A DNA stretch of 6,284 nucleotides from CAZTWC01 sp964617105 [NCBI: uncultured Myxococcia bacterium] (GCA_964617105.1 CAZTWC010000083.1:1-6284); one strand, 5' to 3'. Numbered from the stretch's first letter, positions 1 to 5,380 are shown. The notes: generated from the letters alone by a model not told the origin. Numbers and translations are program-made.

Positions 1-211
1 ATTTAAAGACCCTTCCGGTTTTAGAGTCGGTTACATGAATATTATTATCTGGTCTTATATCACACATTAGCCGGGACATTATGTCGCCTTGTTCACCAAC
101 CGCGGCTAATCCTGACTTTAAGGCGGTGATCCAGTTGTCGGCGTCAATATGGAAGACTGTACTTTTTCCTCCGGTTTCTTTGGCCGGGATGTAGACTTCA
201 AATTTTTGCAT
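1..211 (-). CDS. N-terminal fragment of an unidentified, probably signalling-related protein (3' end outside window)
   Basis: The reverse strand from the ATG at 211 stays open to the window edge, giving 70 residues that start MQKFEVYIPAKETGGKS and end KTGRVFK. No stop is reached, so total length is unknown. The start is well supported. An AGGA Shine-Dalgarno (221-224) lies 9 bases upstream and overlaps the TAG stop of the preceding gene, which suggests translational coupling. The fragment looks like one small alpha/beta unit: a strand FEVYIPA, a strand TVFHIDA, a helix DNWITALKSGLAAVGEQ, then strands around MCDIRP and IHVTDSKTGRVFK. From memory, similar N-termini (FEVxIPA...ADNWxxALKxGL...GRVF) occur in deltaproteobacterial regulatory proteins. 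I cannot name the output domain, which lies off the window. Its position as third gene of a STAS/ATPase operon makes a signalling role likely. If this really is a partner-switching operon, a PP2C-type phosphatase would be one natural candidate, but nothing visible shows it. Confidence 0.75.
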   Translation of the reverse strand, partial: MQKFEVYIPAKETGGKSTVFHIDADNWITALKSGLAAVGEQGDIMSRLMCDIRPDNNIHVTDSKTGRVFK

Positions 212-222
212 GGAAATGGTTC

Positions 223-1155
223 CTATTTTTTAAAAAAGTGGAATGACCGTTTTAATTGTTTGAATTCTCTAACAGTAAACGATAGGTCTAATATTCCTAT
301 GGCCTCGGTTTTTATGTTTGGCTCAATATTAACAGAGAAAAAACTTAGCGATTTGAAAATTTTATAAAGACCGAGTCCGGCCCCCCCCGCTTTTTGATCG
401 ATTTGATCATTTCCTTTGGAGAAGCATTTTTTCAGGTAAGAGATAATGGTATCTTTTTTTAAACGGCCGAAAACATCAGAAGTGCTGACTCCAAAAAATT
501 CTCCATCACATCCCCAGGATAGGGTAACCGCCTCGTGGTCTTCTAAAATAATTTTTTCACTGCGCGGGGTTTCGGCATATTTGGGATTGGCGTCATAAAT
601 CGCATTCATCAGCAATTCATCCACCAGGTCGACAATAAATCTGCCAATGGGTTTGCGACCGCTAGCATCGATGGCAAACTGCTCAATTTGATCCATGTGT
701 TTATACCGGGCACTAGAGTCACAGATTTTGGCGGTATATTGTTCGAAACCCCAGGATAGATATTTCTCCAGACCAAAGATATCTTTGCGAATCATCTTTT
801 GAACCGTGGAGATTAATTCCCTGGCGTCAACAGTGGTTTCGTAGTTTTTCGCCATGATGCTGTCAAAGACAGAGATATCGGCGATTTCATCCAAAGCATC
901 TTCTAATTTTTTTTCTAAAATTAAAATGGTTTGTGAATCTTGATTGATCGCTTTGGCTTTTAGGGAAAAACTACTGGTGCTGGTGTCGACCAGGATTACT
1001 GTACTATCTTGAGGGGGAACCTTTTGCAGTGCATCAATTCCTTCTTCTTCCGTTTCGACCAAATTTACGTTTGCGCCAGTGCAAATCAGAATATTGGCAA
1101 TATTCTTTTTAACCTTCGGCGTATAGTTGGTGAAGACGATGATGGTATTGGACAT
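223..1155 (-). CDS. Degenerate receiver domain fused to a GHKL-type (HATPase_c) ATP-binding domain
   Basis: A 310-residue cytoplasmic protein with no membrane segment. Residues 1-125 have the spacing of a CheY-like receiver: strand TIIVFTN, strand VILVDT with Asp57 at the phospho-acceptor position, and Lys103 in MAKN where the conserved KP lysine sits. The Mg-binding acidic pair is replaced by T9-N10, and the Thr/Ser switch strand reads ILILEKK, so ordinary phosphorylation is doubtful. Residues 165-295 resemble a GHKL ATPase. There is an N-box-like DLVDELLMNAIYDA (E180, N184) and a glycine-rich lid GGAGLGLYKI (257-266). The usual DxGxG is replaced by SDVFGRL (226-232). No H-box with a phosphorylatable His was found, so it is not a classical histidine kinase. 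It is closer in layout to RsbW/SpoIIAB-type Ser kinases or to an ATP-dependent docking protein. The ATG at 1155 follows an AAGGA (1167-1171), and the gene starts 18 bases after the STAS gene. A G8 run encodes part of the lid. Kinase activity is inferred only. Confidence 0.85.
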   Translation of the reverse strand: MSNTIIVFTNYTPKVKKNIANILICTGANVNLVETEEEGIDALQKVPPQDSTVILVDTSTSSFSLKAKAINQDSQTILILEKKLEDALDEIADISVFDSIMAKNYETTVDARELISTVQKMIRKDIFGLEKYLSWGFEQYTAKICDSSARYKHMDQIEQFAIDASGRKPIGRFIVDLVDELLMNAIYDANPKYAETPRSEKIILEDHEAVTLSWGCDGEFFGVSTSDVFGRLKKDTIISYLKKCFSKGNDQIDQKAGGAGLGLYKIFKSLSFFSVNIEPNIKTEAIGILDLSFTVREFKQLKRSFHFFKK

Positions 1156-1173
1156 GATATTCTATTTCCTTAA

Positions 1174-1626
1174 CTATTCTAGAAACATAAAATATTCGCT
1201 TTCGTCATCATCAAATTCAAAGGGAGAGCCACAGTCGCAGATAAACTCAGGAATTTCTATGTCGGAAGGATCTGGAAAATGTTTTTCCACTTCCAAGAGG
1301 AAGTTTTGTTCATTATCGCACTCTTCGCAGTAATACCGCGCATAGAAGGATTTTACCACCGCATTTCGGCCTAAAAATTCTGGCACCATATTGAACTGTT
1401 CAACCACAGCGGTGGGGCAACTGATGTATTCAATATCCAAATCACAAGATTTAATCATGTTGACCCATTCCCGAACACCGCAGGAGTTGATCCGCTTTAT
1501 GCCATCCATGTCGATGATCACTTTTCCGTCCAGGCCATCGAATATTCCGGTAAAATCGGAATGTTCATCAATGATGCCGGATACACGGATAACGTTTCCA
1601 TCTCTTTCAATAGTCAAATCACCCAT
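1174..1626 (-). CDS. STAS-domain protein (anti-sigma-factor-antagonist-like) with cysteine-rich, zinc-ribbon-like tail
   Basis: A 150-residue protein from the ATG at 1626. A longer reading from TTG at 1641 is possible, but a strong GGGGAG (1634-1639) sits 7 bases before the ATG and would lie inside that extension. Residues 1-95 fit a STAS fold of the SpoIIAA/RsbV type: strands DLTIERDGNVIRVSGIID and KVIIDMDGIKRINSCGVREW. In SpoIIAA-like proteins the motif is DSSG with the second Ser phosphorylated. Here it is N47-S48-C49-G50, so that Ser is Cys and only the preceding Ser remains. Residues 99-150 add a tail with CEEC (C100, C103) and CDCG (C130, C132), then an acidic, aromatic end FEFDDDESEYFMFLE. 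Four cysteines in two pairs suggest a small zinc ribbon, although the second pair has only one residue between its cysteines. It is the first gene of the leftward operon, followed after 18 bases by the receiver/ATPase gene, a natural partner for a STAS protein. Its target (sigma factor or other) is not visible. Confidence 0.85.
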   Translation of the reverse strand: MGDLTIERDGNVIRVSGIIDEHSDFTGIFDGLDGKVIIDMDGIKRINSCGVREWVNMIKSCDLDIEYISCPTAVVEQFNMVPEFLGRNAVVKSFYARYYCEECDNEQNFLLEVEKHFPDPSDIEIPEFICDCGSPFEFDDDESEYFMFLE

Positions 1627-1721
1627 CAGTTTACTCCCCAATATTTAATGGTAAGTCATTTGAACCCGATATATAGCATACCAGGATAGTAATAAATTAT
1701 TCTTTAAGTTCCAATTTCCGA

Positions 1722-1753
1722 ATTATAATAACAGTAACCTAACCATTTTTCAA
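1722..1753 (-). promoter_or_regulatory. Weak candidate promoter for the leftward STAS operon
   Basis: On the reverse strand a perfect TATAAT (1722-1727) lies about 95 bases before the STAS start, with a TTGAAA (1748-1753) upstream. The 20-base spacer is longer than the usual 16-18, so this is weak unless an activator is involved. The spacer contains TAGGTTACTGT (1731-1741), one arm of an inverted repeat that could be an operator. A second possibility closer to the gene is an extended-type TGCTATATA at 1672-1680, but it lacks a clear -35. Confidence 0.3.
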
Positions 1754-1974
1754 GCTTTAGCCGAGAAAATAATAAAAATCTTTTGTAAAACCGAGTTCAT
1801 TGATATTTAAAGGTTTATTTTAATGTAAATGAATACTGAATTTGATTTAAAAGTAATTTAAACCAAGGAAAAAAATCCATCGACAAATTAAAAAAAAATT
1901 GTATAATAAAGGAGTTATACATTTTTTAAATATACATATGAAGTTTTATTTGTATGGTCTAGATAGGTTACTGT
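1731..1974. repeat. 11-bp exact inverted repeat, possible divergent operator
   Basis: ACAGTAACCTA at 1731-1741 and its exact reverse complement TAGGTTACTGT at 1964-1974 face each other across the divergent region, with their centres about 230 bases apart. The left arm falls between the candidate -10 and -35 of the leftward operon. The right arm lies in the transcribed leader of the kinase gene, about 45 bases before its start. Nine of the 11 bases (AGTAACCTA) recur at 2107-2115 inside the kinase coding region. This arrangement would suit a looping repressor or shared regulator, which is inference. Confidence 0.4.
1880..1907 (+). promoter_or_regulatory. Sigma70-type promoter for the CNB-histidine kinase gene
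   Basis: TCGACA (1880-1885, five of six matches to TTGACA), a 16-base spacer and a perfect TATAAT (1902-1907) form a good housekeeping promoter on the plus strand. Transcription would begin near 1913-1915 and leave an untranslated leader of about 100 bases before the kinase ATG at 2018. Confidence 0.6.
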
Positions 1975-2017
1975 GGGCAGGGTACGGGTTTTTTAGTGAT
2001 AAAGGTTAGAGATTTTT

Positions 2018-3205
2018 ATGAGCACTGCAAAGGAATTGAAAAAGATTAAATTGTTTTCCAAGTTTTCTGAGGAAGAGTTGGAAAGGTTTCTATCGTTGGG
2101 AAAAATAGTAACCTATGAAAAAGATCAATTGATATTGGAAGAGAACCAGCCCGGCAATGAGTTCTTATTGATCGTTAGCGGCAAGATAGAGATAGTAAAG
2201 GATGATTGCGGCGAGATATGGAAACTAGCGGTCATGGGGAGTGGCGATTTTGTGGGAGAGATGTCTATGTTTGATGGTTTTCCCCGCTCTGCCAGCGTTA
2301 AAACCGTTGAACCTACTAAAGTGTTTATGATTACCAGGGAGGATTTTCTTAACCAGTTAAAGATCATGCCCACAGTGGCTTTGGAATTGTTGAAGGAGTT
2401 GACTGTCCGGATCCGTAAGATCAATGAGCAGTTCATCACCGATATGAGAACTCAGAATATCCTGTTGGAAAATGCCAATAATGATTTGCACAAACTGGAT
2501 GATATGAAAGCCAAGTTTGTCAATATTACCAGCCATGAGTTAAAAACCCCCATGACTGTTTTGACCAACTGTATTTCTATATTAAAAACTGAGATCGATC
2601 ATGGGGAAAACGAGATGGTGGGTAAAGTCCTCTCCTACATGGAAGAGGGGATAGAACGACTGGACCGGCTGATTGCCCATATTGTCAAAATATCTCGGCA
2701 TATAGATCAGGATATTGAGATATTCAAACTCGATTTTTCCCTCAACGAACTGCTACAAAAGGTAGCGGATGAGATGGCGATTTTTATCGAGAAAAGAAAC
2801 CAGGTTTTGGAGATGAATCTGGACCCAACCGATAAAATTATCTATTCAGATCAAGAAAAAATTCGTCAAATAGCCGAGAGTTTGATGTTAAATGCCATCA
2901 AATTTACCCCCGATGGAGGAACTATAAAATTACTTAGCCGGTTTGAAGATAATGCGGCGATAATAGGGGTTGAGGACAATGGCATCGGGATAAGTGATGA
3001 TAAAAAAGCAGATATTTTTAAAGCATTCTATGAAGGTGGTAACACCATGTATCATTCTTCCGGCACCTATGAATTCCAATCGGGAGGATTGGGATTAGGG
3101 CTGGCGATTTGTAATAATTTTATTGAATTGTTGGGAGGACAGATTGGAGTAGAAAGTGAGGAGGGGGAGGGGAGTAACTTTGAGGTTATGATTCCTTATA
3201 CCTGA
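2018..3205 (+). CDS. Soluble sensor histidine kinase with N-terminal cyclic-nucleotide-binding domain
   Basis: A 395-residue protein with no signal peptide or membrane segment, so it senses something inside the cell. Residues 12-130 are a Crp-type cyclic-nucleotide-binding domain, with a phosphate-binding cassette FVGEMSMFDGFPRSASV. E81 and R90-S91 match the residues that hold ribose and phosphate in CRP, so real nucleotide binding is plausible. A helical linker (130-165) leads to a HisKA dimerisation helix with H-box SHELKTP (H173 the phospho-accepting His). A complete HATPase_c domain follows: N-box LMLNAIKFTPDGG (N292), G1 DNGIG (320-324), F-box FKAFYEG, and G2 GGLGLGLAI (357-365). All catalytic boxes are intact. 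The ATG follows an AAAGG...AGAGA stretch (2001-2012), a weak ribosome site. No receiver is fused, so it must phosphorylate a separate protein. The receiver-PAS-LuxR protein immediately downstream is the obvious candidate, though the genes are 249 bases apart with separate promoters. Ligand identity (cAMP, cGMP or other) cannot be told from sequence. Confidence 0.93.
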   Translation: MSTAKELKKIKLFSKFSEEELERFLSLGKIVTYEKDQLILEENQPGNEFLLIVSGKIEIVKDDCGEIWKLAVMGSGDFVGEMSMFDGFPRSASVKTVEPTKVFMITREDFLNQLKIMPTVALELLKELTVRIRKINEQFITDMRTQNILLENANNDLHKLDDMKAKFVNITSHELKTPMTVLTNCISILKTEIDHGENEMVGKVLSYMEEGIERLDRLIAHIVKISRHIDQDIEIFKLDFSLNELLQKVADEMAIFIEKRNQVLEMNLDPTDKIIYSDQEKIRQIAESLMLNAIKFTPDGGTIKLLSRFEDNAAIIGVEDNGIGISDDKKADIFKAFYEGGNTMYHSSGTYEFQSGGLGLGLAICNNFIELLGGQIGVESEEGEGSNFEVMIPYT

Positions 3206-3320
3206 TATGGCGGCCGAGGATAAAGACTTCCCTTGGTAAGGGCAAGAGGGGATTACGCATCTACGGACGCCGACGTAGGAGGTGATCCATTTACGGATGT
3301 TGTGCTCAAGTAGTTAATCC
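3206..3320. repeat. GC-rich hairpin-forming element, REP-like (left of the LuxR regulator gene)
   Basis: Directly after the kinase stop lies a GC-rich block quite unlike the AT-rich DNA that follows it. It contains GGCCGAGGATA (3212-3222), repeated exactly at 4782-4792. An 8-bp hairpin with one bulge follows (3227-3246, CTTCCCTT / AAGGGcAAG), then a 5-bp hairpin (CTACG 3261-3265 / CGTAG 3274-3278). Last comes GGAGGTGATCC with a small TTTA-centred hairpin (3285-3298). That last part resembles GGAGGTCATCCCTTTAGGGA at 4727-4746. A degenerate internal repeat CATYTACGGAYG occurs at 3258-3269 and 3288-3299. No T-run follows the hairpins, so it is not a standard terminator, although it could slow transcription or protect the kinase transcript end. 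Confidence 0.45.
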
Positions 3321-3364
3321 TTGACGTATGAATTTATTATTTTATTTTATATGATTATTGTTGC

Positions 3365-3392
3365 TTGATTAAATATTTTTTTGTGTTATAAT
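3365..3392 (+). promoter_or_regulatory. Extended -10 promoter for the receiver-PAS-LuxR gene
   Basis: TTGATT (3365-3370), a 16-base spacer and TATAAT (3387-3392) preceded by TG at 3384-3385 give the extended TGnTATAAT form. The start of transcription would be near 3399, about 55 bases before the ATG. An alternative upstream -35 (TTGACG, 3321-3326) has only a poor -10 at suitable distance. The regulator therefore seems to be transcribed on its own rather than only by read-through from the kinase. Confidence 0.6.
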
Positions 3393-3454
3393 ATTTTGCT
3401 TTTTAACAGGAATCTAACTTTTTAGTTTTGGTTTTTCCTGATTTGGGGGGATAA

Positions 3455-4720
3455 ATGCAAAAGATACTTGTTGTAGAGGACGAAAAAGCAGTACTCGACA
3501 ATATTACCGAAATACTTAAGTTCGAAGGTTATTCAATAATCGGCATAACCGACAGCCGGCAAACTGTTTCTAATGCGTTGGAATACTCACCGGATTTAAT
3601 TGTCTGCGATATTTTAATGCCAGAGTTGGATGGATATGAAGTACTGGCGGAAATGAAAAAGAATCCTGCTACTGCCCCTATACCTTTTATTTTTCTAACC
3701 GCCAAGTCTTCGGAAGAGGATATCAAATACGGTATGAACCTGGGGGTTGATGATTATATTACCAAACCTTTTACCCCAGAAATTTTACTCAAGAGTGTTA
3801 AGGCCAGACTTGATAAACAGGAAAAGATCGTCCAAATTTTCGAATCAAGGATGAACAAAATTCCCCAGGAACGACTTAATTCGATTTTCAATTCAGGTGC
3901 CGTGGTGCATTATACTTGTCCAGTTGGCGCAGGGAAACGTGGATATGAATGGGGGTATGAATTTAGTTTTATAGCCAATAGTATTGTTAATGTTTTAGGC
4001 TATCACCCCAAGGTTTTTATCGAACGACCAGAACTTTGGCGGCAGAGCATTCATCCCGATGACCAGGAAACTATAACCTCTGGAATGGAACGTCTTTTCA
4101 AACGCGGATATACTACTTTCGATTTTCGCCTTAAGCATAAGAATGGCACTTATTCCTGGCTTCAAGACAGCAAGCAGTTAATCAGATATAAAGATTCTGA
4201 TAAAGAAGAGATAGTCGGGTGTTGGGTTGATGTATCCGGACGTCGCAAAAGAGAAGTTTTATTAAAAGAGAGCGAGGAGAAGTTACAAGGCAAAGTCAAT
4301 AATCTGGAAGAGGTGAATAATGCTTTACGGGTTTTATTGAAAAATCGTGAAGTTGATAGAGATGAATTAGAAGAGAAGATTATTGCCAATGTCAGGGAGT
4401 TGATTTTACCTCATTTTCAAAAAATGCGCACCACCACTCTCGATTTCAAGCAAATTGCCTGCCTGGATATTATCGAATCTAACTTACAGGATATTATCTC
4501 ACCCTTTTCCAAAAAATTGACCGTACAACACATGAATTTAACTCCCAAGGAACTGCAAATTGCCAGCCTGATCAAAGCCGGAAAAACTAACAGAGAGATG
4601 GCGGCGTTTTTAAATGTTTCAGTGGGAACGGTGGAGTTTCATCGCGAAAATATCCGCACTAAGTTGAATTTGAAGAATAAGAAGGCTAATCTGCGGTCTT
4701 ACCTTTTATCGCTAGCGTAG
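3455..4720 (+). CDS. Response regulator: receiver, PAS and LuxR-type DNA-binding domains
   Basis: A 421-residue cytoplasmic transcription regulator. Residues 1-120 are a complete receiver: acidic pair E8-D9, phospho-acceptor D52 in CDILMPELDG, T82 in LTA and K104 in TKPF. Residues about 148-265 form a PAS domain of the PAS_3 type, with FIANSIVNVLGY, the IHPDDQ turn and a PAC-like end GTYSWLQDS...VGCWVDVSGRR. A long charged helix (266-325) is likely a coiled coil or signalling helix. Residues 325-358 form a conserved-looking helical linker, and 359-418 are a LuxR/GerE helix-turn-helix (LTPKELQIASLIKAGKTNRE, then VSVGTVEFHRENIRTKL). From memory, the last 130 residues follow a pattern common in Desulfobacterota PAS-LuxR regulators. 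Two inputs, phosphorylation and the PAS ligand, probably converge on DNA binding. Start: ATG 3455 with a G6 run (3445-3450) as the ribosome site, 4 bases away. The upstream CNB histidine kinase is the likely phosphodonor (inference). Confidence 0.93.
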   Translation: MQKILVVEDEKAVLDNITEILKFEGYSIIGITDSRQTVSNALEYSPDLIVCDILMPELDGYEVLAEMKKNPATAPIPFIFLTAKSSEEDIKYGMNLGVDDYITKPFTPEILLKSVKARLDKQEKIVQIFESRMNKIPQERLNSIFNSGAVVHYTCPVGAGKRGYEWGYEFSFIANSIVNVLGYHPKVFIERPELWRQSIHPDDQETITSGMERLFKRGYTTFDFRLKHKNGTYSWLQDSKQLIRYKDSDKEEIVGCWVDVSGRRKREVLLKESEEKLQGKVNNLEEVNNALRVLLKNREVDRDELEEKIIANVRELILPHFQKMRTTTLDFKQIACLDIIESNLQDIISPFSKKLTVQHMNLTPKELQIASLIKAGKTNREMAAFLNVSVGTVEFHRENIRTKLNLKNKKANLRSYLLSLA

Positions 4721-4722
4721 TC

Positions 4723-4772
4723 GGCCGGAGGTCATCCCTTTAGGGACACCACTCTCCTCGACCTTGGTTTTT
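4723..4772 (+). terminator. Probable Rho-independent terminator after the LuxR regulator, also repeat-like
   Basis: Two bases after the TAG stop a GC-rich imperfect stem begins (GGCCGGAGG, partly paired with CTCC and CGACC at 4754-4763). It encloses an inner hairpin TCCC-TTTA-GGGA (4735-4746) and is followed by a five-T run (4768-4772). The stem has mismatches, so strength is uncertain. The first 24 bases resemble the GGAGGTGATCC hairpin left of the gene, so this may be a repeat copy serving as a terminator. Confidence 0.45.
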
Positions 4773-4781
4773 ATGTATGAT

Positions 4782-4802
4782 GGCCGAGGATAGCGGCGCC
4801 TC
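4782..4802. repeat. Second copy of GGCCGAGGATA with small inverted repeat
   Basis: GGCCGAGGATA (4782-4792) is identical to 3212-3222. Here it continues into GCGGCGCCTCC, which contains the palindrome GGCGCC and a GAGG/CCTC pair (4786-4789, 4799-4802). It sits about 20 bases before the Tat-protein start. Together with the 3206-3320 block and the terminator hairpin, the shared motifs bracket the LuxR regulator gene. Confidence 0.4.
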
Positions 4803-4822
4803 CTTTATTAATATATAATGTA

Positions 4823-5380
4823 ATGGATAAATTTATTTTACATCGTCGTGATTTTTTGAAAAGATTACTGGCCGCTCCAATTGCTGTGGGCGGCTTTTTT
4901 TTCGCCTCTTTTGCTCCTGTGGCCAACCTTTTAGCCAGGGTTAGAAGTTTTGGCAGGAGAAAACATTCTGTTAATAGCGGCTTTAACATTCTTAGTTCCC
5001 AAGAGGTTAAAACCTTGACCGTCGTTGTCCGGCATTTGGCGCCGGGAGTTATTGTTCAAGAATTGGTCGAGAAAATATTGGGAAAACTAGAGCAATATAA
5101 AGAGCGCAGAACTAAATACCGGCAAGGTTTAAAGGACTTGGATAAAATATCGGTAAAACGGTTCGAAAAGGGTAATTTATTTTGCCAATTGAAATTTTAT
5201 CAGCAGCAGGATATAGTCAAAAGCGAGATCAATAATGGTTTTTTTCAATTAGTTCGTTACGATACCCTTTTCTGTCTATATACATCTTCACAGGGTTGGG
5301 AACTTATTGGTTTCGACGGGCCGCCCCAGTACCGGGGTTATCGAGACTATTTTACCTGTACTGAGAAAAATGACCCATAA
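4823..5380 (+). CDS. Tat-exported protein of the gluconate 2-dehydrogenase subunit 3 family
   Basis: A 185-residue protein. It starts with a twin-arginine signal, HRRDFLK (R8-R9, F11, L12, K13), followed by a hydrophobic stretch to about residue 34, so it is probably exported folded or bound to a partner. The mature part fits the gluconate 2-dehydrogenase subunit 3 type (PF13618-like). It has an opening LSSQEVKTLTVVVRHLAPGVI (57-77), a middle GFFQLVRYDTLF (139-150) and an end GWELIGFDGPPQYRGY (158-173). The GGN-containing loop usual before the final GW segment seems shortened. In known systems this small subunit accompanies a GMC flavin dehydrogenase and a cytochrome; neither is next to it here, so the substrate is unknown. 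The ATG at 4823 has no clear Shine-Dalgarno: the upstream bases are TCCTTTATTAATATATAATG. A TATAAT (4814-4819) sits too close to serve this start in the usual way. It overlaps the next gene by 11 bases. Family assignment is good; enzymatic role is inferred. Confidence 0.78.
   Translation: MDKFILHRRDFLKRLLAAPIAVGGFFFASFAPVANLLARVRSFGRRKHSVNSGFNILSSQEVKTLTVVVRHLAPGVIVQELVEKILGKLEQYKERRTKYRQGLKDLDKISVKRFEKGNLFCQLKFYQQQDIVKSEINNGFFQLVRYDTLFCLYTSSQGWELIGFDGPPQYRGYRDYFTCTEKNDP

Larger units (their letters stand above)
1627..2017. other. Divergent AT-rich intergenic region, no convincing gene
   Basis: This stretch separates the leftward STAS operon from the rightward kinase gene. It is strongly AT-rich, with several poly-A and poly-T runs. 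It contains the STAS Shine-Dalgarno, a candidate promoter in each direction, and the inverted repeat described separately. A 23-codon reading frame from ATG 1938 to TAG 2009 (MKFYLYGLDRLLWAGYGFFS...) lies in the kinase leader. It has no ribosome site at useful spacing and is not called as a gene. No RNA structure or riboswitch that I recognise is present. Confidence 0.7.

Noticed and set aside
149-367. Plus-strand frame of 72 codons at the left edge
   Set aside because: It lies antisense across the junction of two well-supported minus-strand genes, its product has no recognisable features, and it has no ribosome site.
1627-1641. TTG at 1641 as start of the STAS gene
   Set aside because: The GGGGAG ribosome site (1634-1639) would be inside this extension and is ideally placed 7 bases before the ATG at 1626.
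1908-1914. AAAGGAG as a ribosome site for a leader peptide before the kinase
   Set aside because: It immediately follows the TATAAT and so lies at or before the transcription start. The nearest ATG (1938) is 23 bases away, and the resulting 23-codon frame has no support.
2125-2439. Minus-strand frame of 104 codons inside the kinase gene
   Set aside because: It is an antisense shadow of the cyclic-nucleotide-binding domain, whose own motifs are clear on the plus strand.
3206-3454. Riboswitch or small RNA gene between kinase and regulator
   Set aside because: The hairpins are short and GC-rich, lie upstream of the regulator promoter rather than in its leader, and match no riboswitch class I know; a repeat element explains them better.
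3206-4802. Composite transposon or insertion sequence around the regulator gene
   Set aside because: There is no transposase, no long terminal inverted repeats and no visible target-site duplication; only short motifs are shared.
4771-4989. Minus-strand frame of 72 codons over the Tat signal region
   Set aside because: It is antisense to a clear twin-arginine signal peptide, and its composition is only the complement of that hydrophobic stretch.
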